In this document: piece by piece, positions 10,055 through 19,407 of the stretch
Position numbering within the stretch: position 1 is the first letter of the stretch
How the letters are laid out: each line of letters begins with the position of its first letter
Assembly: GCA_001695595.3 (NCBI GenBank)
Contig: MBPM02000015.1
Coordinates: 558,001 to 622,000 of the forward strand
Direction: 5' to 3'
Source of the DNA: Plasmopara viticola
Lineage: Eukaryota; Oomycota; Peronosporomycetes; Peronosporales; Peronosporaceae
DNA length: 64,000 bases
Made by a program: the position numbers and the translations under genes
The notes under the pieces: model-generated
Seen by the model: only the letters and a program-made list of their open reading frames with translations
Database searches by the model: none
Told to the model about the DNA's origin: nothing

Positions 10055-10155
10055 TAATGTACAGTATAGAATTTTAATTCTTAATAGTAAGGTACACTAT
10101 AGTAGTACTATAGTGTACCTTACTATTAAGAATTAAAATTCTATACTGTACATTA
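10055..10155. repeat. Perfect 101-bp palindrome
   Basis: Bases 10055-10104 and 10106-10155 are exact reverse complements, with a single unpaired G at 10105 as the centre. Pairing breaks at 10054/10156. The arms are AT-rich and begin TAATGTACAGTATAG. It lies four bases beyond the LINE tail. It could form a 50-bp hairpin or cruciform and looks like a foldback/MITE-type element or a recent inverted duplication. No protein is encoded. Confidence 0.95.
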
Positions 10156-10700
10156 AATAGTACATGAACGTATAGTCCCGCAATGTGCCAGAAACCCCTA
10201 GAATCCCTGCTCTAAAGATTTGTAATATGTTTTTTTATGCGTAATACAAGCTTAGCAATTACAACACTCAAGTGATGGCATTGAACCAAATAAGTGACGG
10301 ATATACTAGATTTTGGGCCTCATTTCCACTTGAACTCCGGTGCTTGTTCGGCTCTTTTTGTGAGAAAACGTCTGGTCTTCTTTTCTGGAACCCACCCTCC
10401 AGTCTGCTTTTCTAGAAATCCTAAAATTTTGCCAATCCTACACTATCCTCCCTCACCGGATACTTTCTCCAGAAAAGAAACAATCAAAAAATCTTGCGGG
10501 GGTACACCTCACCGTCCATTTAACCGCCGTTTTAACCCACCTTCGCCTTCGTTTTAGCTCTCACGTGCCTTTTTAGCCCCCCCATTACGAACTTAAGCGA
10601 GCCTCCCGTCTGAACTCGCTCCCTGGCGTCACAAAGTAATCGACGGCCTTGTGGGGGAGCCCTCCACTTACTTCTTGATTCTCTCTGCCCGCTCCCTAGA
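10156..10700. other. Upstream region of the secreted-protein gene
   Basis: About 545 bp between the palindrome and the ATG of the next gene. An 87-codon open frame (10294-10557) has no recognisable domain and low-complexity, pyrimidine-rich content. The last 150 bp are C/T-rich (CCTTCGCCTTCG..., CTCTCTGCCCGCTCCC), as is common just upstream of oomycete start codons, so the core promoter probably lies here. No specific element can be called. Confidence 0.4.
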
Positions 10701-12998
10701 ATGAGGGTCACGCACTGGCTGCTGCTCGCAATCGTCGCTGCTGCTGAAGCCGTGACGGCGGAAAACCTTGCGCTGATTCAGCTCGAAGAGACGCTCGTGG
10801 CGCTTTTGCCGCGTGGGCATAGTCGGCACTTGGTACCTGGCGATCTGTTTGAAGCACACGCGGCACGGTACTTGCTCGCGGCGGCGGATGCGTCAAAGGA
10901 AGTGGTCGCGTTGTTTAGATTGTACAAGAAACTCTACCCCGAGCGAGTGGCCGCGTACGGCTCGACGGAAGCCACGCAGCTTGCGTACTTTGAAGAGCAC
11001 GTTTTTCCTCGAATCCAAGAGAAGGCGGATGAGTTGTTGGCGACGTCGAAAGATGGTACAAGTACGGGGAGTGGGGAGGACGGGACCGATGCGACGGCTC
11101 AAAAGAAGGAAGAGAGTGACTCGAGTACCGCCGAGACATCCCAGACGAGCGGCGGCACGGCGGGTACGAATGGAGGTACGTCAACAGGTGGCGCGACCCC
11201 GAGCGGTACGAATGGAGCAGGGGGAACCACTTCTGGTGGCCCTGCCTCGTCGACTGGGGGTGGAACAGGTGCTTCTGGTGGACCGACCTCTGGCGGAACA
11301 TCTACATCGGGTGGAAGTCCTGCCAGTCGAACTCCTTCAGGAGGCACGCCGTCAAGCGGCACGCCGTCTAGCGGTACACCGTCTAGCGGTATACCGTCTA
11401 GCGGAACGCCTTCTAGCAGAACGCCGTCTAGCGGAACGCCGTCCAGCGGAACACCGTCCAGCGGAACACCGTCCAGCGGAACGCCGTCCAGCGGTACACC
11501 GTCCAGCGGAACGCCGTCTAGCGGCACGCCGTCCAGCGGTACACCGTCTAGCGGAACGCCGTCTAGCGGAACGCCGTCCAGCGGTACACCGTCTAGCGGT
11601 ACACCGTCCAGCGGTACACCAACGAGCGGTACACCAACGAGCGGCACGCCAACGAGCGGTACGCCGTCGAGTGGTACCTCAACAAGCGGTACGTCGACCA
11701 GCAGTACGCCGTCGAGTGGTACGTCCACGTCCACGTCGTTGACAGCAACGTCAGTGTCTCCGTCCACCACCACCTCCTCCGGTTCGTCCTTTTGGTCCAC
11801 GACGTACAATCCCACGCTGTCGGCCAACGTCAATTCGCTCCAATCGCAGACCAACAACGTCGAGACGGTCGTCCAATCCTCTTCGTCCAGCAGCTCGTCG
11901 AGCGCCACGCCCACGTCCGCGTACACGTCCCCCACGGTGATCAAAGGCTACACGAGTCCAAGCCGCCGTCGCTTCCTCTCAACCACCAGTACCGTCGACA
12001 CGTCCAACGTCGACGTGCTCTTCTGTGACGTGGAAGGCAATGCCATTTGGAAATGGAGCGCTGAAGAGGTACCCGACGCGACCGTCACCAACTCGTCGAA
12101 CACCACGACGGCGATTGACGTGGACGTGGACGGCGTGTGTTCGGCCACGACGACGCTGACCGTGTCTGCGTACCAAACGGGCTGTTCGCTCCAGAACCAC
12201 CCGGAAGGGTGCGACAATGTGTATTACAAGGGCTGTGGCGGCATCACGGTCTCGCCGACGAGCGAACGGATCGTCATTGCGCGCACGGGGGGTCGGACAC
12301 TGGGCGTCTTGAACTACAAGCACGTGGACGAGGCGTGCCAGGGCCAAGTCGTGGACGCCATCGCCACGTACCGGGGCAAGAAATTCAACAGTCCGACGTA
12401 TGCCGAGTACGCGTCGAACGGCATCTTGTACTTTACCGACAGTCCGTTTGGGCTCGCCACGAGTGCCGCGGATTTCGACGGCGATACGCTCGACAAGTCG
12501 CCGCTGCGGGAGCTTCCTTTCAACGGCGTCTACATGCTGCCGACCGGCGCGAACCAGTCGGTCGAGCTCGTGGATTGTGACATGACGCGTCCAAACAAGA
12601 TTGCCTTCTCGCCCGCGAGCGACGTCATGTACATTACAAACTCGCAAAAACACAATTCGTACGTCAAGCAGTACGCGCTGGCGGCCGACGGGACGGTGCG
12701 CAACGCCAGTATCTTTTTCAATTTCACGGCCCACCCGGAACTCGAGACGGCCGACGGGTACGCCAAGGGCATTAAAGTCGATGCCAACGGGTACGTGTAC
12801 GTGGTCTGTTACAAGGGCGTGTACATCTTTTCGCCCGACGCCGAGATGGCCGGCGCGATCATGAGCTCGGAGGAGCTCGATTCGGTCACGCTGGGCCTCG
12901 GTCGCCTCTTTCTCTCGGGCGCTTTTGGCCTCGTGGCCCAGACGAGTGGCGTCCCGTCGCAATCGCTTCCGCAAGCCCACGTCACGTGTCAAGCGTAG
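10701..12998 (+). CDS. Secreted protein: pentapeptide Ser/Thr-Pro-Gly repeat linker plus SMP-30/gluconolactonase-like propeller
   Basis: A 765-residue protein. Residues 1-20 (MRVTHWLLLAIVAAAEAVTA) are a clear signal peptide. Residues 21-117 form a charged, probably helical domain. Residues about 118-360 are low complexity, with about 26 tandem G-T-P-S-S units (15-bp DNA repeat, 11341-11730), a likely O-glycosylated mucin-like stalk. Residues about 434-745 resemble the SMP-30/gluconolactonase/LRE fold: NSPTYAEYASNGILYFTDSPFG (about 562), RPNKIAFSPASDVMYITNS (about 630, with the Asn expected to bind metal) and DGYAKGIKVDANGYVYV (about 687). The N-terminal metal-binding Glu of the family was not identified, so lactonase activity is uncertain. 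Several N-x-S/T sites occur. It is probably extracellular or wall-associated. No RxLR or other host-entry motif is evident. It is convergent with the next gene, 72 bp apart. Confidence 0.88.
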   Translation: MRVTHWLLLAIVAAAEAVTAENLALIQLEETLVALLPRGHSRHLVPGDLFEAHAARYLLAAADASKEVVALFRLYKKLYPERVAAYGSTEATQLAYFEEHVFPRIQEKADELLATSKDGTSTGSGEDGTDATAQKKEESDSSTAETSQTSGGTAGTNGGTSTGGATPSGTNGAGGTTSGGPASSTGGGTGASGGPTSGGTSTSGGSPASRTPSGGTPSSGTPSSGTPSSGIPSSGTPSSRTPSSGTPSSGTPSSGTPSSGTPSSGTPSSGTPSSGTPSSGTPSSGTPSSGTPSSGTPSSGTPSSGTPTSGTPTSGTPTSGTPSSGTSTSGTSTSSTPSSGTSTSTSLTATSVSPSTTTSSGSSFWSTTYNPTLSANVNSLQSQTNNVETVVQSSSSSSSSSATPTSAYTSPTVIKGYTSPSRRRFLSTTSTVDTSNVDVLFCDVEGNAIWKWSAEEVPDATVTNSSNTTTAIDVDVDGVCSATTTLTVSAYQTGCSLQNHPEGCDNVYYKGCGGITVSPTSERIVIARTGGRTLGVLNYKHVDEACQGQVVDAIATYRGKKFNSPTYAEYASNGILYFTDSPFGLATSAADFDGDTLDKSPLRELPFNGVYMLPTGANQSVELVDCDMTRPNKIAFSPASDVMYITNSQKHNSYVKQYALAADGTVRNASIFFNFTAHPELETADGYAKGIKVDANGYVYVVCYKGVYIFSPDAEMAGAIMSSEELDSVTLGLGRLFLSGAFGLVAQTSGVPSQSLPQAHVTCQA
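11341..11735 (+). repeat. 15-bp minisatellite coding for TPSSG units
   Basis: About 26 tandem copies of a 15-bp unit of the type ACGCCGTCTAGCGGA, varying mainly at third positions and drifting to TPTSG and TSTSG near the end. Three frames and the reverse strand stay open across it because the unit has no stop in several frames. This explains the long spurious open frames found there. Copy number is likely variable between isolates. Confidence 0.95.
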
Positions 12999-13070
12999 CT
13001 CGGACCCTATCTACATTGCTCTCGCTGTATTTTGCTTAACGACCAACACGTGATCAACCCCATGTCTTGC

Positions 13071-14423
13071 TCAAGTCTTTGCATTCGCATCTCCTCTACC
13101 ACTACCACCAATCTTGCTACCTCTCTTCCTCTCCTTCACGCCCGTCGCCGCCGTCTCGGACGGCGGCACGGTCCTTGTCGTGAATTTCAAAATCACGGGC
13201 GACGTCGTGAGCCGTTCGTCCTCGGCCCGTTTGCGGCCGTCTTCCCCTTCGGCATAGGCCAACGGCGAGCTCAAGACGCGCGCGGCCACGTCTTTGATCG
13301 TCGTCCCTCGCTTCACGAGCACGGCGTCGGCAAAGATGCCCTTGTCCTGGGCACTTGGCGTCGTGCTCGTGGCAAAACTCGTCAACGACGCGACGGGGTA
13401 GACGACGACCAGGTCGGCAAGGGCCACGGCGCGATTGATCGCCGCACGGACGCCCGTGCCGCCGAAACGGAACAGGACGAGGTCGGCGATCCGGTCGAGT
13501 CGTTTCTGCAGCGGCGGGGCCAGCGCTTTCAACGGTCTTTGTCGGGCCAAAGCGTCGTCCTCTTCGTCTTGCACGGTCGTGTAGCCCATGGCCCCGGGTT
13601 CGTATCGAATGTACCCCTGTTTCGCGGCCTGAACCAGGCAATACTCGGCCGCGGCACTTGCGACGACGCACTGGTCACTGCCATACTTGGCCACCAGCGC
13701 GTCGATATGGCGATCCGTGGCCGCGCCGCGATCGGCCTTGTTCAGCACGAGGACGGTCGGGAAGCGCACGTCGAGGAACAGCGTCACGAGCGCACGCACG
13801 TCGGCGTGGGTCCACGTGACGAGATCCACGGGTTCCTTGGCACGCAAGCGCTCGACGACTTGCGCCACGACGGACGCCGTCGCTTGGTACCCCGAGAATT
13901 GACGGAGAAACGTCTCGTGGAGACTCCGCTTCGTCGCGCAGTGTCGACGGGCAATGGCGGGCCATCGGTGCCATAGGTTCGTAAAGACCCATTGCTGGAG
14001 CTCGTGCCGGAACCAATCGGCGTCCTGGATGGGATTGTACCCGGTCGTCGCCTCGCCCTTTTCATTCGTGAGGCCAGAGACGTCAATGATGTGCAGGAGC
14101 ACGTGCGCGTGACGCAAGTCGTCGAGGAATTGATTCCCCAGCCCCGCACCTTCCGATGCCCCTGGAATGAGCCCCGCGACGTCCAGTAGTTTGATGGGGA
14201 GGTACCGTGTACCACGGGCACACTTGCCGTACCGAGGGGCACACACGGCCGTCTTGTTCTTGGCGACACAGGGACAGGGAGTCATGTAATACGTAATGCC
14301 TTCATTGGGTGCTATCGTGGTAAAAGGAAAGTTGCCGACTTTGGCTTTCCCGTCCGTCACGGCGTTGAAAAACGTGGACTTGCCGGCGCTGGGCTTGCCC
14401 ACGCATCCGATCACGAGTTCCAT
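13071..14423 (-). CDS. Obg-family GTPase, Ygr210 subfamily
   Basis: A 450-residue P-loop GTPase. It starts MELVIGCVGKPSAGKSTFFNAVT (G1 GKPSAGKS, residues about 9-16), with G2/switch I around NFPFTTIAPNEG, G3 DVAGLIPGASEGAGLGNQFLDDLR, G4 NKAD and G5 ASAAAE. The Gly after G3 is followed by the Obg/YchF-type LIPGA. An insert with PRYGKCARGTRYLPIKLLDVAG and a NPIQDADWFRHELQQW segment fit the Ygr210 branch of archaea and fungi rather than OLA1/YchF. A TGS-like C-terminus (KGIFADAVLVKRGTTIKDVAARV) is followed by a basic low-complexity tail. An in-frame upstream codon could add 20 residues, but the Met at 14421-14423 immediately precedes the conserved VIGCVGKP and is preferred. A ribosome- or translation-associated role is inferred from the family. 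Confidence 0.9.
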   Translation of the reverse strand: MELVIGCVGKPSAGKSTFFNAVTDGKAKVGNFPFTTIAPNEGITYYMTPCPCVAKNKTAVCAPRYGKCARGTRYLPIKLLDVAGLIPGASEGAGLGNQFLDDLRHAHVLLHIIDVSGLTNEKGEATTGYNPIQDADWFRHELQQWVFTNLWHRWPAIARRHCATKRSLHETFLRQFSGYQATASVVAQVVERLRAKEPVDLVTWTHADVRALVTLFLDVRFPTVLVLNKADRGAATDRHIDALVAKYGSDQCVVASAAAEYCLVQAAKQGYIRYEPGAMGYTTVQDEEDDALARQRPLKALAPPLQKRLDRIADLVLFRFGGTGVRAAINRAVALADLVVVYPVASLTSFATSTTPSAQDKGIFADAVLVKRGTTIKDVAARVLSSPLAYAEGEDGRKRAEDERLTTSPVILKFTTRTVPPSETAATGVKERKRGSKIGGSGRGDANAKT

Positions 14424-14458
14424 GTCAATTTGTGGGGAATGTACCGAGGTGGTACCCT

Positions 14459-14982
14459 GAATAGGGAACGTTACCGAAAGCAAACCAACAACCGGTACAC
14501 ATGAGGAGTCTCCGACTAGCGGAACGCTACAATCGCCTCAGTTCATGCCCAGTGGCGTACTGGCTGTGTTTGCGCACTATGAAATTGTGAATGATGTGGA
14601 TCTGCACACTGAGGAATTCATGGATCAAGCTTAAGAGGTACCGGTAAATGACGTGCATATGGTGCCAATTGCAAGCTTTTTTTTACCTTTTGTTGACAAT
14701 GTACCAGTAGAAAGACCAAGCACGAACTTTTCGCTGGTACCGCTTGCGACTTTATGCTTTGTTGATACTCCAACTAAATTGATTCAGAAGATCGAAAATG
14801 ATTATTTTTTTCGGCCATCATTTAAACATTCTGGGGCATTTTGCTCAAGAACTGCGCTGCTGAATGCACGCACGTTACTGCTGAAATGCTACATTTGTTT
14901 TGGACAAGAAGAAAAGGTCGAGATTAGTTTACGAACCCCAAGCTATTATAGCAAAACTCGATCTTTGAAAGCGGATTTATGA
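14459..14982 (+). pseudogene. Decayed coding sequence of unknown origin, head-to-head with the GTPase
   Basis: Reading from about 14459 gives a long coherent frame, including HYEIVNDVDLHTEEFMD, then one TAA stop at about 14633, and then 110 further codons in the same frame (PFVDNVPVERPSTN, ATLCFVDTP) ending at 14982. The acidic, Pro/Ser/Thr-rich composition resembles the spacer between integrase and RT in copia polyproteins, but no diagnostic motif is present. It is more likely a retroelement or gene relic than a working gene. Its left end is only about 36 bp from the GTPase start. Confidence 0.3.
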
Positions 14983-15951
14983 AGCTCACTTGATCTTACG
15001 ATATCATCGGGATGCTGGCAAATATAATACCGGATGTGGTATACTTGACGAACGCTGTCTATCAGTCACACCTCTTCGACCAAATTCTCTATTAAAGTTT
15101 GAAGAATGTTTTTTGAAAAGCACCTTTTCCTTGCCAGAGTTAGCAGAAGAATGACTCGGAGATTATGGTCCCTTTCTGACAAGCGCGCATTACGTTTACA
15201 TCGATATGAATTCTGTTACGGGTTATAGAAGCTAGAGCTATGCTTGCTCCACTTAGCAACAAATAATTAGGTTGCTAAGCGGCTTTTAAAACATCCCCAA
15301 TTACTGGCACGGAGTCATCTACGTGTTGGCCATCTACCATTGCATCTAAGCAGTGACAAAGCCTTGTCGCTGTGGTACGCGATCCCCAAAAGTCATAATC
15401 TGAGGTAGGTTTGTACTGTGATACACGCCGTGCAATTGTAGGCGTTCGTAATTGTCTAAAGTTTTCGTGCTTGATTCACCGTCGGGATTTAAATCTCTCC
15501 AAGGGTGACGCACAGATTTCCCAATGACATGGCTCATGCAGCGTCGACACTCGTGATCCACTTTAAAATTTATTTGAAATTACTTGTATAGCGTTTGTTA
15601 TCAAATTTACTGGACGAGAACACCATTAAGAAGGCAAATCGTGCCACCGGCAGGGTATCAGTGGATTCTGGCCGAAGCCGTAACATCCATGCGAAATTCC
15701 GTGACATTTCGCGGATCGAGACATTATGAAAATACCGGCAATCATTCTTGACTCATACAATATGCCCGATACCAGCACACCTGTCTTTTACTCTGCCCAC
15801 AAAGCAATCAATCTAACGAGCAAAGTTTGCGTCCACAACCAATACCTCGGCATTAAACCCGAAAGTGACTCAACTTTTCTGCTTCGAGTCTTTTTATTTA
15901 TCTGACTTGCTTAGACATGTGAGGTGCCAGGACTAAAGCATTCCTCCCGGC
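14983..15951. other. Intergenic with possible retroelement debris
   Basis: No intact gene. A LDLTISSGCWQI-like phrase just after 14985 faintly resembles the gypsy RT 'LDL-SGYWQI' block but is not sufficient alone. A 71-codon minus-strand frame (15346-15561) has no recognisable domain. Confidence 0.35.
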
Positions 15952-16110
15952 ATGTTCATCCCTACGAAGACAACGGACGATACTGCAGAGATGACAAAGG
16001 TATTTATGAAGAAATGTAAGACATACCATGACATGCCAAAGATTGTTGTGTTCGACGGGGACTCCAAGTTTTATCTAAGTTATGGCAATCAATTGTGTGA
16101 TACATATCCT
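15952..16110 (+). pseudogene. Ty3/gypsy integrase-core fragment
   Basis: The frame from 15952 reads FIPTKTTDDTAEMTKVFMK, then HDMPKIVVFDGDSKFYLS. This matches the gypsy integrase block with pattern 'PT..TT...A..F...V...HG.P..IVSDRD.KF.S.F', where the Asp of 'SDRD' is catalytic. It decays into stops after about 16125, so only a short inactive fragment remains. The H2C2 zinc region and the downstream Glu were not found. Confidence 0.65.
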
Positions 16111-19100
16111 ACAATACTATCGATAAGATAAGGCGATTACATAGATTCAGACCCGAAGCAAGATTCACATGTCCCTTAAGCATTGGGAGGTAAACGACTT
16201 TATTAAATAAAAATGACCCAGATGGGAATACAGCTAGATAGAGGAAAGGAGATCAATAGCCTTTACGATGCTAGCAGTAGACGGCTGGAAATCACCAGTT
16301 AGGCTGTAGCAAGACAAGAATCCTAACGAACCCTCCATTTATCCTCAATTTAAAGCATATAAATTTGCAATTTCACCGACTTCGCCCCGATTGAAGCCCA
16401 AATTTCATCCGACAACCAATCTTATATAGAAGCTTCCTCCGCGATTGTGTTCGAATACTGTCATTATGATCCCTTATATAAAAGTGCTTTTATATGATCA
16501 CTTCGTCGTCACTATCGATTTCAAAATCAGATGTGTTCCTGTCTTATCTACTTTACGTTTTGTCAAGCTGTTATCTTGCTTTCCGAGGTTCCTTCTGAAG
16601 CTGCGTATAAGACCTCAAATCAGAATAATATTTTCCTCAACAAAGCAATGATACGGTCTTGTCCAAATCTTAACTCATTGGTGTTGTCACCACGACAAAT
16701 TTGCGCGAAGCCCTTACCTAGAAAGAAGCTGCTACGACATCTTAACAGCCACCGCGCTCAGGAAATTCAATTAGGTTTGAACCAGCACACCATCGCTTAC
16801 CACTACATTCGAAAGCCTCATAGAGAAAGTTATCATCCAAAAGAGTCCTATGATCGAGGTGCTATATTTTTTTTACAAAAAATATAAAATTTATCATATT
16901 TCTCTGCCGTTTTTGTGAGTGCGAACATCCACATTGCGGTGAGATTTTAAGTCCAAACGTTGGCAACATTTCACATAGTTGGTAAGGAAACCCCCTTTCC
17001 ACTTTGTGATTTGCATTGGCTATCAACATGTATTACCAACTGATGCCTTAGTCAGACGAGTACAAGACCAACTTTTAATACTATATACAGTGACCGCGAC
17101 ACGTAAATCAGGTGCTGTCAAGACAATCGCCATGAAATATAAGCATCGTGATTTCGTCATTTTGAAGTCCGCGATGCGGGTCAAATTGATGTTCAAAAAG
17201 TTACTCTTTCCTTGTCGCCGAAACGCATTCTAAGACAGAATGCTAAAATGGGGTATGGAACTCAAATTAATTCGTAAGCCGAGCAGACGGTAATGGCCCT
17301 TACCAAAGATATAAATTTACATATTGGATGTAAATATATGAGGATAGGACTACTATGAGGAGTTTAGGGCTTTTCGCATATAGATTTTCCCCCGATCGCA
17401 TCTGGGGTGGGGCTGCATGTATTTGATATTCGGCTAAAATATCGATTCTGTCTAGGGTTAACGTTATCTTAAGATCATTAGGCGGCGAGTTTTTAATCGT
17501 AGTACTGCATCCAGCTACAGGGCAGTGCGCTCGCGATCAGGTAATCCCGACCATACAACGAGTGATCGAAGACCAAGATCAGCAAACTAAGAAGTTGCAT
17601 TCTGATGACGTCTTGGAAGATGATAGGCTTTGATTGAGTCCAGATAGCATTAAGGAGGATGCTGCCCAAGAAATAGCCTGCTTCGGCATACGGGATTCGT
17701 AGTCAAATAATCTTTAATCAGCATGCGGCACGACCCGAGATTGCGAAATGAATATCGGTTCTTTTTATCTTTCACGTGTCGGCGTGTGGATAAAGAATGG
17801 GCGCGCTAATTGTACAAGAAAGTCGCGTTTGAAATAATGACTGAGCCTACTTCTCCATTGCGGCGGGGAACGCGCGCCGACTGTTATATCCCTCCTGGTA
17901 ATCCGCGACCATCTTTGCCTATGGGCGACATAATAATAGCGAGCATCTTAATAAATATTCGTCTAGCCCTTCCCACAAGAGTATTTTAGGAGTGTGGGCA
18001 ATGCACAAATCCGTCGCGTGTCCATTGGACGTCAAGACAACTTGCGAGTCTCCCACGCACGATAAAATCGAAAAATCAAAACTGTATTATTCATTTAGCT
18101 AACCATTTACGAAAGCGGTCGAGTGAATTCTGGTGGGGCTTTAGTGCCTGATGATAGCTTAAAGCGAGCTTTAGAAGAATACGAGTCTAAATGGATATGA
18201 TCGCTGACGTGATATCGGGCTGTCGAACAACAAACGGACGCAAGACCTGATTTGAGAAAGAGTTAATGATAAGCCAACATAGTTGATAAATTAGATCTAG
18301 ACTGTGCAGTTTAGCTAAGATAGTACGAGCGAAAAGGGGTCGGAATGCGCCAAATCAAAGCCTTATGCAGAGAATAGCGATGACACACACGTAGTAGGTT
18401 ATTTATCGGGAAGAATCGAAAGAAAGAACGAATCGTAGCCTAGCTGTGGGTTACAAAGCTGAGGAGCGTATCTGCGTAATCGGACCAAGACCGTGATGCC
18501 GATCGTATTGTATCGTTTGCTTGTAGTTCTAAGAGCTATTAAAGTACGTTAGGTTACCGGCCTATCCACCGTAATCCAATAGGCCAATCTACTAGCAACG
18601 AGCATGGAAAGAAACTAAAGTACTTTTTTCATCGCGGATCACATTTACTGATCCCAGGCAATGAACTGAAAGCTATCAAGTTATATAGCGATTAACCTTC
18701 CCGATTTATGCACTATAGCTAGTGAGCTAACGATCTCGCCAACTACTAACTTCAACTTTTATTAGGCCAATTGACGTCCTCGCTTACTGCTTTGACACAG
18801 CTGCTCCCTGTCTACACAGCACAAAAACATTTGACAATCCTTGGACTTAGTCGCTGGTTCTTGTTTTTGAAGCGTCGCTCTCATGTGCATAAAATGTAAA
18901 TAATGCACCGCTTCGCTCGCGTCCTTTCTCCTCCGGTTCAATTGCATCGGGCCCATGTCGTCGTCCCAAAGAAAAGCTTTCAGCCAGGATGGCAGAGACG
19001 TTGGATGCCCTTTGCGTGGCTATAAGTGTCTACTAAGTGCTTTCGGATAGCCACGTGGCTTTGCAACAAGCCTTTGAATATTTCCAGTGAAAAGTTACCG

Positions 19101-19368
19101 TCAGCCAGTTCCCGCCACCAAAATTACTTCTCCGCTTGTCATCGTGTGTCAGTGTCATTAAGATACTAATCACTGAATACGTAATTTGATGCGGTAGCAT
19201 TAAAGTGTGTCGTACAAGACATTTGCAATTAAAGTTGAGCTGTTAGTTTTATCACAAAAGATGATCGGCTTCAATGAGATGTATACGAACTCTCACGCTC
19301 CGATCGCACGAAGAGAGATGATCACCGACAGACGAACGCAATCGGTCCATACCCAGATGTATAATCCT
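16111..19368. other. Long gene-poor tract
   Basis: 3.2 kb of AT-rich sequence. The longest frames (118 codons at 16531-16887, 84 codons at 16979-17233) lack domains, start context and coding-like composition. It probably consists of old transposon debris, but no element could be identified with confidence. Confidence 0.5.
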
Positions 19369-19407
19369 TCTTTTGAAGCGCTGAGGCGCTGTACAGCCAC
19401 GGATACG
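19369..19407 (+). repeat. Interspersed repeat fragment, copy 2
   Basis: Matches 7991-8031, sharing GCTGTACAGCCACGGATACG and the preceding AAGCGCTGAG. The two copies lie in the same orientation about 11.4 kb apart. Together they define a dispersed family in this genome. Confidence 0.6.

Noticed and set aside
11099..11944. 281-codon minus-strand frame with repeated VPLDG units and a 309-codon plus-strand frame (10813-11742)
   Set aside because: Both are shadows of the 15-bp repeat in the secreted-protein gene, which is free of stops in several frames. They have no signal peptide or domain.
11979..12992. 337-codon minus-strand frame opposite the SMP-30-like domain
   Set aside because: Arg/His/Val-rich composition is typical of the complement of GC-rich coding DNA; no domain.
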